A stretch of 64,000 bases of DNA from Malachius bipustulatus. Taxonomy: Eukaryota > Arthropoda > Insecta > Coleoptera > Melyridae. The translations under genes and the position numbers were made by a program. Shown piece after piece: positions 24,301 to 39,300 of the stretch. The number at the start of each line of letters is the position of its first letter. Positions within the stretch are counted from its first letter, which is position 1. The notes beneath the pieces are model-generated. The model saw only the letters and a program-made list of their open reading frames with translations, was not told where the DNA came from and searched no databases. The stretch is taken from the NCBI GenBank assembly GCA_910589415.1, contig OU342630.1:47896012-47960011 (forward strand). Direction: 5' to 3'.

Positions 24301-27300
24301 AGGGCTTCAAGTCATGGAATTAAAATTCCTAGAAGGATTTGAAGCCCTCTTTCAAGTCACAAGCCTTAAAGCCAGATGTTATTGCTCGATGAACAAGATT
24401 TTCTGAGATATTAGGCAATGCACTATTTATTATCAAACTAATTTTTCTCAAAAAAAAAAACTTAGTCTCATGAAATCCTACAAAAACCGACTTAAAGTAA
24501 AGTAATATAAAATTTAGGTAGACCTAAAATAAATAAAATTTTCTTTTCTTTTATATCCACCACCCTACAAAATTTTCCATGAAACGCATGTTTTGGCCGA
24601 TATTAGGAGAAAAAATAGAAAACTTAGGCGAAAAAATTGTTTCTTTTTTCTTCAAAAAGCACAAGGCTTTCGTTGGTGTAAAATTGATATAGGTAGTAAA
24701 AAAGGCCGGTTACGGCAGATTCCTGTGACCGTTTCAAAAGGTGGAAAATTAGCAATTCAGTTATTCTTGGCATCATGAAGAAAAGTACCTAATTATTATA
24801 ATAAAAATGTTAATCAAGGCAATTTGAGGCAGATATTTTAATTTTAAAAACTGTCACAGAAATTTGTCCGTTAGCTGCATGAACCGCCCGTTTTAATTGC
24901 CCACTGCAATCTTGAAAGACGTAATACGGGGAAATTTGTAATTAATTTCGGTTTTTAAAGGGTCAAATTATCACCACTTACCTATAGTGAAAAAATAATT
25001 TATTCCCTTTTTTTTTCAAAACATACTTCAATAAATTCATATGATCTGAGAACAAGTTAAAATGTATAAACTAAAAACATATATAGGACGACAAAAAATC
25101 ACAAATAAATTATTTATATCAGGTTCAGGTTTTAATTTTGATTACTCGTATACATTGTAAGGCGCTATTGCGATAACATCTTCCATAAAATACGAAGTAA
25201 AATGGGTCTTTTTATAACATGGCGTGTTCATGCATGCAGGCAATCTTCACGCCTTATATGTAGAGTGATACACATGGTCACTTTTCCATCTGGTTATAGG
25301 TAAGGAGTCCGCCGATAAGAACCTCAGTAAGAAGAATTACCTAATGAGAAAAATTATTATGCTCAAAAAAGTCAATGCTAAGACATGTATTATTTTATTA
25401 TTATTATTATTATTATTATATTTTCATTTTTCATGCACCCTAATTAAGTAGGCAAATATCATTGGACTCGTATACCATGAACTTTATCAACGTCATAATA
25501 TATATTATAATAGATAAACATATCGTAACTAAGTATGTAATAGTAAAAAGTGTTTGTGCTTTTTTTATGTCTCGATAATATGTAAATTAATTATATTTAT
25601 AACCAGAAAAGTTTGTTTGAACAAAATTAGTTTAATTGAGTTTAAGTTGAGTTCAGTTTTTTAAAAAGCTATACGCATACACCATATCGATAAACTAATT
25701 CAAAATTGACGGTTAGTCAATCATATAGGGCATATATGGATATGGAGGTATATGCACAAAGGTCTTAAAAATACCAAACGGCTATTATAATAGTAAACAT
25801 TGTTATAGAACATTTAATATGACAATAATTGGGTGTTGACAGAGAATATGTTGACATGCAGGCATATAAATTCACTTTTTCATGAAATAGTTACTATTTC
25901 TTCTGTTGATGTCCTTAAATCTTTTTGGCTTTTCCATCTCCCATATTATAAAAAAAGTTTAAAGACAGATTCATAGCGCAAAAATAAACAAAAAAATTCT
26001 CATTAACATACGTGTCGGGAAATGTACCTACCGTTTTTTTAAGATACAGGCGGGTGTCAAAAAAAGATTGTCTTTCCAATTTTTTTTTGTATATCTTCAG
26101 ACCCGTTTGAAATACAGAAGTCGCGCTTTTGTACCGGGTGAGTCACTAATGCAATGTCACCGGGAATATCTCATCAGAAACTAAGCATCGTACAACCTCA
26201 GGCAAAAACTTTTTTTAAGAAAAGTGAGTTAAAATTCGTTGGAAAATATGGTTGGAAATTGAACTTCTAAAATGACTACATAGGTATCCTATGTAGGTAT
26301 AGAGGTATGGTCAGCCACCCGGTATAAGGTAAAAGTTATTGGATAAAGCAATTTGGATAATAACATGACTTATAAGAGTTTAAAATTCGTGTATTTCCAT
26401 TATTCATGAAAGACAATTCGATATTTACCAATTTTTCACATCAAAAACGAATTTACATTGAACGCGATAGTATGTGAAACTTTAACGTGTGAAAAAGAGT
26501 GTGTTTCAGACAGGACTTCTGAAGTTAACATGTTCGCTGATGTGTAGGTAATGATAACATTGGGCGTTATTGGCAAAATATTACGAACGGTGTAAAATAA
26601 ACACACATAGATTTAGATAGCTGAAACATCAAGTTGGTATGTCTTGTTTGTAAACATACTTCCTGGTGAGTTAATAATAAATTAGTGCATTCAAAACATA
26701 TCAAAACTTGAGGGTTGAATTTCATATTAGGTATAGGTACCAACGCCCTGTTTGAACTTAATTATTCAACTCGGACAAGGTTCTTATAAAGCTACTATGT
26801 TGTCATAAATGTGTGAGATTTGGATGACCTGAAGAATGTCTTTGTAAGTGATTTCTCCATAATTTTCATTCTTAAAGTTGAGTTTAAAACTTATTTAATA
26901 CTTTCATCTCTATATTTCTAACCTTTTCGCTTGCCTCTTGAACAAATTACTATGCTTCTTCCTATCTTCAGAAGTGGGAGCAACTGTGGTAACATAGAAA
27001 CAGATTGTAGTTTCAAGGGTGATAAACCTTGATGGGTTTGGTTTACCCGAAATCTATATCGGTCTAACTGGTTAATTTTTTTATTTTTTCATAAAATCCT
27101 GATGAGAAAAATTTCATAAAAATATTATCGTTTTCTGAGCGACTGTAACTTTGACCGATGGTATTTTCACACCCTTTGAACTTGGTTCTTTAAATACAGG
27201 GTGGGCAATCGAAAAGTTAACAAGCCTAATAATTTGGGAAGTGAAGATGTATGCAAAAAACGCCGAAACAGGTCGATTTTGTTACCAAGGGGGACATATT

Positions 27301-30300
27301 GTCGTGACGAATTTAACTACCCAAGTTCACCCCCTTTGCAGGGGTAGCTACCCTTTTGCTTATCATCATAGGGAACAGCTATCGAGTGATACATCATTTG
27401 AAAGCTACTTGAATTCTCTTTACAACGATATTCAAAATTTTGTGTTTTTGCTTACATACAGAGTGGCCCATCGATAACGTAACTTGTCACGAAAATATGT
27501 CCCCCTCGATAACAAAATCGACCTGTTTCGGCGTTTTTCGCGTACATCTTCAGTTTCCAAGTTATTAGGGCGAGTTACGTTTTCGTTGGGCCATCCTGTA
27601 TGTAAGCGAAACCCAAAATGTTGGATATCATTGTAAAGAGAATCCACACTGAAAAAACTACTACCGTATTTCCAATTATAGTCCTATTTTTGGACCTTAT
27701 CACTTTAATCGACCACAATAAGCATCACTTCAATTATAAAAAATTAAAACAATGAAAGATCTAGTTTCAAGTTGAATATACAGGAGTTAACGAAATCGAA
27801 ATATATCTGCACATGGTTGAAGAAATATTTCTCTTTAAGCTGAATGAAGAATTTACATTTGAGTGAATCATGAACTTACATTACATTTAAAAGTTTCCAC
27901 ATTTGATTCAATCCTTATTATCATTGAATCAAAGAGAGAAAAATACTAAAACAATATTATTATTTTGCTGCGCTCAATGAATCTTAGGATTGATTTAACG
28001 GGTTCAAATTTTCCTCACAACATGTTTTGTGATTGTAAGAAAATGATAACAGGGTTCATTCAAAAGCGGATACTATGGAATGAATTGCGCTTATCATTGA
28101 AACGAAAATGGCTGTAACTGAGAAAATCAAACTATATTCCGTTTTATTTTACCATCATTTCCTTCATTGTATTACAAGCCGTAGGACGCAATGACGCGCC
28201 ATGACATTGAAGAAAGTGACATAAGTTTTCAATTATGCGGTACAAAATTCTTGTAGTGAGTATTTTTTACATCATAATTATATAGATAAATTTAAAACAT
28301 GGAAAGATCTCCTGAAGGAGTGGTGCCTGGAAGAGTTAATACCAGAATTTAACGGTAAGTATATCTACAAGTATATAGCCTATACCTTTCTTCACATCCA
28401 TCTTGAAAGCATGTATGTACTCGTACATCTGATATATTCTAGTTAGGGTGGGTACTTAATTAAAATTTTGATAGATCTTAGGTATAGATTTATTTGAGTA
28501 AAACATGGCGTCGTCTATCATCTAGGTGTGTAGTAAAAAGCCTGTAAATATCTCTATAAGTGGGTAATATAATATGTGCGTATAGTTGACGGAGTTCGAG
28601 AAGCCCCCTCTTCTGTATATTGGTCACTCCAATATAAATTATGCTAGGTATCTATGCATATTAAAAAATATGCTAAAAATGTTTTCCAATGGTTCACAAA
28701 ATAAGACTGCCTCATCTTGGTAGGACACCTATACAACATGTTGATGATCTTTTTGAATATCTACTATTTTATGAAAACATCACTTTTCAAGCTGTATGCA
28801 TCACGTCACGTTTTGATTTCTTTAAATGGGATTTATATTTTTCCACCTTTGAAAAGATTTAGGTATTATTCACTATAGGGTAAGGGGCCACTGAGTTTTT
28901 TAATCTACACTTGATGACCTATTCTCTGACAGGTACTCATGAAACAAATGGGTCCGCAAATGCTTCGTTTTAGAATAATACAAACAATAATAATAATACG
29001 TAATAATAATAAAAATTATAATAAATAATAGAAAACGGCGCACACAATTTCACGAAGAAATATTCCAAATTTTTTTTCGGATTTTATGAAAAAATATTTC
29101 ATTTGTTTTAGAACATTAACTCCGTATAAATTCCTCATTACTCAATTTAGAGGGTAGGTTCATTAAGGTTAAGACTTTTTTCATTAAAATTAAGTGATTT
29201 TTCTTTTTGAAGTTTGGCTACCTAGAAGTTTTTCCCCTTTATTCTGGGATCTTCTGTATAAAATATTAAGGAATTAATTCCGAAAGTCGGAGCACGCCTT
29301 AGATTTATAGGTAATCTAAAAAAATTTAAACAAGAGTTAGCGTCAAATTCAAATTTCGCTAATCATTTCATTGATCAGCAGATGCTGGCGTCACCGAGTA
29401 CCAGCACCACTAGTACGGTCACTGTTACGAGCTGGCCAAAAATATCCACCAGGGATATTGACAGAATTAATTTTATTTTCTATTTTTAGTAATAATTGTT
29501 AAGTTTTTTTTTCATAAAAGTACTATTATACAGTATTTTGTATCTTTGTTAATTTTTGTTAAATGTACCTGTTGTGTAATTATTTTTTAAATCATGAAAA
29601 AATAAAGTTTATTTTTTACTCATTTATTGTACTTCTTTGATAGATAATTCATTTTCCCCTTGAAACAATTTTATGATCCACGAAAATTTACATTTTCTCT
29701 TGAAACCAGGATCTACGTGAGGTAAGTATGATAAGTGATATAATATTATTTATAATATTTATGTCTACTTCTCTTGTGGATTAAAATGCATAATTTGTAA
29801 AAAAAATATTTTTTTATAAAAGACCTGGGACACGTCGCACGTCAACTTTAACTTTAATTTGGCATGTTTTAGTGTCAGTTTGAATTTTTATCCTTATCAC
29901 TTTCCGCAAGCCAGACAAAATATTGAAATTGACGTGTCAGAGCTTTCTTTAAATGTTTTTAAAATTGATTTATAATATTTTTAAAATTTATTTATTTATA
30001 ATATTTTAAATTTATTTAAAATTATTTAAAGGAAGCTCTGACGCGTAAATTTCAATATTTTGTCTGGCTTACGAAAAGTGATAAGGATAAAAATTCAAAC
30101 TGAGACTAAAAAATGCAAAATAAATAGGTTGTTTAAGTTGACGTGTCCCAAGTCTTTTATAAAAAAAAAATATTTTTTCTACGAATAATTCATTTTAAGC
30201 CTGAAGAGAAGTAGGTACCTACCTATTTTCAAATCGATAAAATGATGAATTCGTATCAATACAAAGCTATTATTAAATCAATTACGCTATAAATAAAAAC

Positions 30301-33300
30301 AAATTTAGTTGTACTATTGAAACAATTAAAAATAGAATAAAATCAAATAATAATACATGAATACTTCAACGGGTATATGTGATTGAATCAGAACTATAGT
30401 AGTAGTAACAATAATAATAACTATAATTACTTCAACAAAATGATGAACTGGCATCTAAAAGAAGTGCTGTTTTAACGACAAAATATTAAACTTCAACCAA
30501 TAAAACTTATCGTAAAACAGATTAAAGGACTAAAATGCAACCAATGAAGTTTTATAATTGAGGAGTTCTATTAAATCCAATGACTGCTTATGCTTGAATC
30601 AATGATATTGACCCAGTCCATACCAATGATAGACCTCTATTCGTTTGAAGGATACTTATGTCCGAGGAATACTTAGTATAAGATATCATTGGTTCAAAGG
30701 GTATTTCTTTCAGAATACCGTAATGTTTTTTCCGTGCAAGTAGCTTTCAAATGATGTATCACTCGATAGCTGTTCCCTATGATGATATAAGCAAAGGGGT
30801 TAGCTATCTCTGCCAAGGAGGTTAACTTGGGTAGTTAAATTTGTCACGAAAATATGTCCCCCTCGATAACAAAATCGACCTGTTTCGGCGTTTTTCGCAT
30901 ACATCTTCACTTTCCAAACTATTAGGCTTGTTACCTTTTCGATGGCCCACTGTATAAAATTTAAGTGACTTAATTTTTGTCCCAGTCGTTATTTTATTCC
31001 GTCGATTTCCTTATTATTTCTCTAATAAAGATCATATAAGAAGTACTTTATACAGGGTCCCAAAATCTGTCTCCCAATACGGACAACTTTCTAATTTTGC
31101 CAGATATACATAGTCGGTTGAACGAGCAAAGCTGGAATTTACTGATTTTCAATAGTAAAAAAGTTATGGATAAAATAAGAAATCTCAATGTTCCATTTCT
31201 TTCGTCATGGTTCCGTGATGGCTGATTTTTCCAAAAATTATTTTCAGATTCTTAATAAACATACACATGAAATTGTGCCCAACTTTGCCCATTTAACCGA
31301 CGTATCGGGAGATATATTTTTGGAAACATGTAATCCCTGTATACAGGGAGCAGTCCACTGGGTAAATATAAAAGCTGTAAGAGAAAAGTTAATTAATATC
31401 TATAAGACTATAAATTAGAAGCAAATTCACTGGACTTAAAAAAAACAATATTGTTTTTTTTCAAACATTAAAAATATTGTGTACATTTTTCTGAAACGTT
31501 CCCATGCAATCTTATTTTTAGTGGACTATTTTGCATTTTCTAAATTTTACAAGAACTACCGACAGACTAATAATTTAATCTAAAAACTATATCCAAACAG
31601 TTTCGGCATTCTTTCCCAATTAAAAACCAATACGAGAGCCACCTCGACAGGTCGTACCGTGTCTTTATTTTAAATCGAATCCAATTAATTCTCCTAATAG
31701 ATGCGTCCAAATGCAGATATATTTATCAGTCGGTCAAACTCGATCCATATACCTTCCCGAATTATTCGCGGACATCTTTTAGCCCAATTAGCAGAAGTGG
31801 CAGCCTTTGTTTTCTTGAATTCTTGGAGATTAGAGGTGACCATTCATCTCGACCGAAAGTAAACAGACTGAACTTCTTTCCATTCAGACGACAGTACCTT
31901 TTTTCAGACTCTTATTTAGATCTAACATTTTTCCTTTGTTACGCAATATAATGACTGTGACCAGATTCTTTTATTGGTTCATTAAAATTCTTACCACAGG
32001 AGTATACCTACATCTACACTTCCTACAAAAAGCAGAATGTGATTCAAGTTATGTTGGATCGAATTAATTGATAGTATTGAATTATTGCTGGTCTGTTTAT
32101 AGCACATTCTTCCTAGGATTATTTTTTTCTCGGTTTTATGTTTTTCATCCTATTTAAATACTTGTCTGTGGAAGGATATACATGCACGAGTTTTTTTATT
32201 TCCATTTTAATCGTAGGATATATGGGATTGTTTTATTGATAATTATTCAAATAAAAATAAAACTCTTTATTACCGGTTCAATCAAGTTACAGACTACACA
32301 GACTATTTTAGAATTTACAAAATAAGAAGAATACTTTTTGGAATAATTATTCTAACCAATTCAATTCCTCTAACGTTTATTTAATAATAATAACGGGAGC
32401 CATTTCTAGTAACCTGGATTTTTGTACCCACACTGGGTTTTTTAAAACCGTCATAGCACGAATCAAGGATAATGAACTAATACCTACATGAGAGGGATTC
32501 TTGTAAATGAATAATTTGGCAACAGTATACCCCTCCCTCCTCCAACCTGACAGGAACTAATTACCATCCTGTCATTCATGGTTGCTATGAATAAATTACC
32601 ATAAAGAACAATAACACAAAACAATCAAAAGTTAACAATCAAGAGATGAGAGAAATACTTTATTTAAAGTATAGTACAACCAGTCTGTGACAGGTTGCTT
32701 TCATCATACACAGCAAAATGATCAATCATAATATAAAGACAATAATACAAAAATTTAAATAATTAACAATAAATATGAGTGAATAAAATTTAGGATATCA
32801 ACTGAAAAATTTTCACATAGGTAGGTATATGATTTAATTTCACTAATGAGGTCTATCAATCTTAAATTTACCTACAAAAAAAAACAACTCTAGTACACTT
32901 TGGCCGACTGTACCACGAGATGCAAACCAAAGAACAATTATTTCCCAATTTCTTTCCCCAAATCTATTTTGAAAATGCTCTGCATAAATATATTTTTACC
33001 TGTTTTAATTTTTGAGTCTTTAAATATGTCATTAGTTCCATATCTAACTGTAGAGTCAATAATTATAAATGCACTTTTTGATTTCTAGTCAAAAGCAATG
33101 ATGTCCGGAAATCTGCTTAATACTGCTTCATCTCTGGAATATACTTTTCCAAAGCATTCATGTCCTTTTTCACGAAGAATTGAGGTTATATTGTCATAAC
33201 CATGAACAAGATTCATGCGAAGTGAGCCGGAAAAGCTCTGGGAAACCAGATTGCTATAGCGCATTCGATTGACCTTCGTTTGACCACGTTTTGACCACCT

Positions 33301-36300
33301 TTTGTTTTTATGTAATTATTGCAAAAAGAAAAATTTCCGGCCAACTTCACAAAATTTCAAATTTGAGTAAATGATGATGTTTAAACGCTAATTTATTTGA
33401 CCATCGTATGACCACGTTTGACCACCTGATAATTTCGTTTGACCACGTCCAGAAAAAAGATATTATTTTTTAAATTTATTTTTGATCCGGCTAACTTCAC
33501 AATTCTTCAATTATTTTTGGAAGTTAAACGGTTCGTTTTAGGGGTTCGAATCACTGCCGTGAAGTTGGTCCTTAAATTATACAGGGTGTTAGTTAAGTAC
33601 GGGGCCAAACTCCAAGGGGTGCTTCCTTGAGTGATTTTAAGAAGAAAAGTTCAAATAAACATGGGTCCGAAAATGCATAGTTTTTACGATACATAGGGTG
33701 TCAAACTTTTATTTTTTTTGCTCGAAAACAAAGCAAGATATGAAAAAAACTCAAGAGCTAAAATAGTTGTATTTCTAGTTACTTAATTCGAAAAAAATAC
33801 AAAATTAAACAAAAAGTCAGTGGAGCCCAATTTTTTAATCAAAAATATTAGTTAGACTCTCTTCCGGGACGCCACTGGAATTAATAATTTTAATCTAATT
33901 GGGGCTAAATTACCCTCTTGTTATTACAAACAGAACTGCCAAATTTCAACAAAATTGATTGAAATAGTTTAGAGATATTCACGAACATTTGAAGTTTTTT
34001 TTTTTTTAAGTTTGACACCCTGTATCTTGAAAAATATGCATTTTCGGACCCATGTTTATTTGAACTTTTCTTCCTAAAATCATTCAAGGAAGCACCCCTT
34101 GGAGTTTGGCCCCGTACTTAACTAACACCCTGTATATGAAGCCACTAAATTTTTCAGTTACCAGAGTGCCTTTTTGAGAGAGTCTTTTTGAGAGTGCCTT
34201 CCAGAGAATGGACCTTTGGTTGGCCGGATCGGAAATTAAAAAAAAAAAAAAACATTTTTCTTCTGGACGTGGTCAAATGAAATTATTGGTGAGTAAAACC
34301 TGGTCAAACGATGGTCAAACAGGGTGAGCTAGTTACGACTCCAAGAAATTAAACCGTTTAGCTTCCAGAGAGAAATATAAAATTGTGAAGTTGGTCGCAT
34401 CGGAAATTTAAAAAAATCATATCTTTTTTTCTGGACGTGGTCAAACGAAATTATTGGGTGGTCAAACGTGGCCAATCGAATGCGCTATAGCAATGTGGTT
34501 TTCCCGAGTTTTTCCGACTCACTTCACGAAGCTCCATGAACATGATTATGACGAGCTGTTGTATCTTGGCTGAGTTGCTGTTGCAGATGCCTGTGACATG
34601 AATAATAGAGGTTTCAAACTCTTTACCGCAACAATACCATGAAAATCAAAAACCATGAAAACGGTCCAGCCGTTCTCGAGTTAGATGTAAGTGTTCGAAA
34701 TAAACCGACTTTGTTTTATATACTTATTAAGAAGACAGGTATCTATAGCAGCGACGTGTTCTTTTATATTGATGTTTCATGTTCATATGTCTCTGCTGTT
34801 TGGTGTAACTTAAAATAATTGTAAATGCATTAAGGACTTGATATTTTTCCTATAATTTACAAAAATAATACATCAAGTATTAATTTTTTTTTTTATTTAA
34901 TGAATTTCTGTTATATCTGGCAACACAGTCACACAAGAGCATGCAAATAACTCGGGAAATAATCAACCAAGTTTCCACTGGCTTCAACGGTATACCAAGA
35001 TATTTCTTGGTCCAATTAAACTGTACGCAGGATTTAAATTTGATATAGGTCACTCATCATCATGTAAAATGGTCCGACTCGGAAACGCCGGAGCACCCGT
35101 ACTTAGATGATTGTGATGTCATAAACTGACGAAATGTGTTGTGATTCAATAAAAAATTTATTAAGTAATAATTCTTTTAATATCTACCTACTTAGTATAG
35201 TATTCACTACAGATCTAATATTAGACTCAATGTCGTTCTTGCAATTTCAGCAATAATTTTTATAATACTTTTTTTAACTGGACAGTTTTTCTTGATTAGT
35301 AGATCTAAATCACATTCAAATCAATGTCAAGTTAGGCAAGACATTTTTAATTATAGCAGTGTCACAGTAAATTTACTAAGCTACAGTGTAGCAAATTCTA
35401 TCTCGTGTAGGAAACATTTCAAATTATGATAATCTCAAACTTGGGGATTGTAAATTAATTATCGAATTAAGTGCGTAAGTTTTCTAATTCGTTCCGCAAA
35501 AGGAACGTATGCAGCGGCAATTGGATTAGAACATAAATTCCAACAAAAAAATTATCTAATATTACATAATCTAAGTGGTTCAATATTACTGAATATGTAT
35601 AGGTATAATCTAAAGGCCATCAGGTTGAAGAAATGAGCCATAACACCTCAATTCTTGTATTTCACTAATTAATACACTGATAATTCGATAAACCTCTTAA
35701 ATAATAAATGTACCTACGTAAGCAGTGTAACTCCATATTATTATGGAGAACTATAATAGTTCTCTGCATTTGATTCAAAGCCACCTATACCCGTGGCGTC
35801 TCTAAATTATAATACAAGAGTCGATTATGATTTTTTTCCAAAACAACAAAACATGATCTTGTTGTAACTATTTTTTTCGCATAAAGCTTAATATAATTTA
35901 TATGACTGCTGTAACTGACCTTAATGATCATTTTTCAATATTATTAGAGAGCCTCTAATGCAACAAACCGTTTACAACCCCTCTATACATATAAATTTAT
36001 AATAAACAGGTGGCGCAAGATACAAAATGATAACAATACCAAGGCGCATATTAAATATCTACAGCCTACATCTGACAGGTTCACTGAAGCTAAAATGTCA
36101 ATTAACGAGGGTCAGACAAGTCACTCTTTCTGTAGTTGCATGAAGGTGCATTTCAACTTCACTATTGGGTAACCTTGAAACATAAGCAAAACCATTGCAT
36201 ATATCTACTAACAAAAATAGTAATTTATTAAATTGTAATACATATTTGGAGCAAAGCAAAAATGAAAAAGTCTGGTTCATTCGAATTCTGTGGGGAAAAA

Positions 36301-39300
36301 CAGCTGGGAAAATCATTACTTATTGGTATATAACCAAGTCAAGGTAAACGCACCTTAAGACGTTAATTCGGTGTGTTTATTATTGAGTGATAGGAATCAG
36401 GTATAGGAGGGAAGGTAGGTATTTGTGGCGAGAGAAACGTTGTAGTTGATTGATTCGTTGATAGCGTTTGTCACTAATAAAATATCCTATCTGTAGGTAT
36501 ATGTCATAACGATTTAGTTATGTACAGTGTATGAGTTAGATTGAGATTACTGTACCTATAGAATGAAATTTTCTGATTGTCCTTCGGAGCAATTATTTGA
36601 TACGAATCTTATATGAGGAAAACGACGATGTCATATTCTGACAGCAAGTAGTTTTTAATGATCCAAGTAGACATGTGCATGTCAAGTCCGTACTTACCGC
36701 ATAAAAAAAAAAACTTGATGCTATTTTTGTGCGTTTGATTCAATTTATATGGAAATTATCCCAATTTTGGAATCTGAAATTTTTTACCTCTTTAAAAGTG
36801 TTTTTTTTCAAGCTGAAATTCCTATAGCAACCTTTTTCTAAAAACTATCGCGTGTAAATTCACGGACCCTTTAGTCATCTTAGAAAACATCATCTATGCA
36901 TCGCAATAATAATAAAAACGTCTACGTGGAACCCATGAGAGGTTGACGTGGAAGTCCTTATTTGGCAATAGGTCTCTCAGAATTGGTCGAGGAGGACGCG
37001 TGAACTACGATCAAAATTTCCCCTTTTCCTAATTTTTAAAGGGGGGAGAGAGTTTCACATTGCTGTAGAATAATCTGGCTCCCAATTTGGTCTCTCTATT
37101 TTCTATCTCTCTATTTAAGTGTCAGAGAAAAATTATCTTTTCAAAATTTAATACCAACAAAATCCTTTTTTTCTCTTGACCCTCATTTGGGCCCGATAGA
37201 GAAATATTTTTCTCTCACGCTCTCCTACATCTTTTCCCGTCGAATGGATACTACTTGAAACGCAAGACATGTATGGAAATTATAATAACAATAGAAAAAA
37301 TTCCTTCATAAGCTGGATTGTAACGTTATTCGGTCACTCTTCAGATCTTTCTTATAAAATAAATTAAAAACCTTCTTACCTAAACTCTCTGCGTCTAGAA
37401 AAACCTTCTTGCACATCAATCTGAAAATAAAAATAAAAATCATGAAACTTTTCATGTTTCATCCCACTAGGTGCAGTAAATTTTAATACAGGGTGATGAA
37501 AATTATCCAATTTTTCATCACCCTGAATTCAAATTTAAGACACATATTAGGATACAATGTGAAAATTTAAGATATAAAAACCGTTTTTAGATATTTAGAG
37601 CCATGCTAGTTCTACACTGCTTTGAAGTTGGAAAATTTCAAATACCGTTAACCCTCACCTACACCCACACCGTCCTTGGAACGTATTAAAAAAAGGTGTT
37701 AAATCCAGTTGATCTCTTGTAGTGAGACTCAACATTAAAAAAGTTACATGATTACAAGTAATAATTTTTGTCGTTTGATGTCAAGCTTGCTCCTTAGTTC
37801 TTTGTAAATGTATGTGTAAATGACGTGTTAATATTTGAAATTTTTATGAAATTTGCAGATTATTCGCTGTTACCAGATGTGGACGTTGTCATACGGGAAT
37901 ATCAGCAAATGAGCTGGTAATGAGAGCCAGGGATTTGGTATACCACCTTCACTGTTTTTCCTGTACCTCTTGTGGCATTCCCTTGTCAAAAGGAGACCAC
38001 TTTGGGATGAGAGATCACCTTATTTATTGCAGGTACTATATTATTTGCTCATCAAGATTCGAATCTTCGACAAGAGAGTTCCGTAAATACTTTAATTGAA
38101 CTTCAAAATGTTTTCAGGCCACATTATGAACTCCTAGACTACTGTGATTCGAGCGACGCCCTGGACTTGGTATTCAGAGGAGGGGAATCTCCGGGATACT
38201 ACCCCACGACGCCGCCGCAACATCACAAGGGAAGGCCTAGGAAAAGAAAATTAGGAGCTGATGAGAGTCCACCTTGCAGCGATCTCCCCGTCAATATGAG
38301 GATGGCTGCTGCGACTTTAGGTAAGGTAATTTTGCATAAAAAATTCGATAAATCGTCTCTTTTTTGTAATTTTAATAAAATTATTGTAGGTAGTGTAACG
38401 TCGATACCCCGGGCCCCCTCGTCTTTCGCGAAAAGCCACCGTGTGATCGTCTAGTTTCCCTAATTTCTCCTAATAGGACCGTTGTGTTTTCCTACGTTGT
38501 GTTTACCGCAATTACCGTAGTCGCCCCTGCTCTTTGATTGAGGTATGCCAGGATTAGTATGGCCGAAACGGATGCGCAAAGAACCTACTGGGATTTTTCT
38601 TTTGTCGGAAAAGTGGGGAATTTTACTGGTACTTGTTGTTAACTGTTGGCTTCCTATCAGAGAGTTTAAAAGCGAGTGATGAGCGAAAGAATTCGTTTGC
38701 AAGGGTGTAAAATGGTGAATGGCGAGATGGGCTGTGTTTTTGCATAGAGAGTACAAAAGAAAATGGAAAGCGAAGAGGGATCCCTTTCATCCATCTTTCA
38801 AACTATAATCCATTTCGGATTCCACTCTTTTGCACACCTGTGCTTTCTTTTTGGTTTTTGTTCCGTTTACAGACTACCCGGTATATGCGGGAATGTCTTA
38901 TTATTTCGTTTTCGCTTTTGTTTCGGTTACAGACTATCCGGTATATGCGGAAATGTCTGTGTGGTTTAACTATTCAACGATTTTCCTTGCCTAATTTCCT
39001 TTTTCTAGTTTCTTTGATCTCACTTCAAGCAACGGCTTGAATTAATTAAAGAAGACAACCACTTTGGGTTTCAGACGATCCGGGATATTGCGGAAATGTC
39101 TGACTCATTACCTATTCGATTTCTCGTACGAAATTAGCATGTATTTTCAACCGGGAGAATCATCCTGTATGTCTAGCTGAGTCGCCTGTGGATTTGACTC
39201 GGGTTAAATATCGCGCCAAGACGGTTGGCGGTAGTTCGGCTACCGAGCTACAGCAGTTCGTGTTCTGTTACGGGAATTCGGACAGTTTGAAATGCGAGGC

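Larger units (their letters stand above)
27197..30952. mobile_element. Nested palindromic TA-type element (outer shell)
   Basis: Outer ends CAGGGTGGGCAATCGAAAAG (TA at 27195-27196) and CTTTTCGATGGCCCACTG (TA at 30953-30954). The arms (to about 27412 and from about 30742) mirror each other, including AAACGCCGAAACAGGTCGAT and TATCGAGTGATACATCA. Everything between is later insertions: a palindrome at 27413-27642, and a roughly 3.1-kb block bounded by CAC-GAAAAAAC...TACGGTATT inverted ends. No transposase found. Confidence 0.7.
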
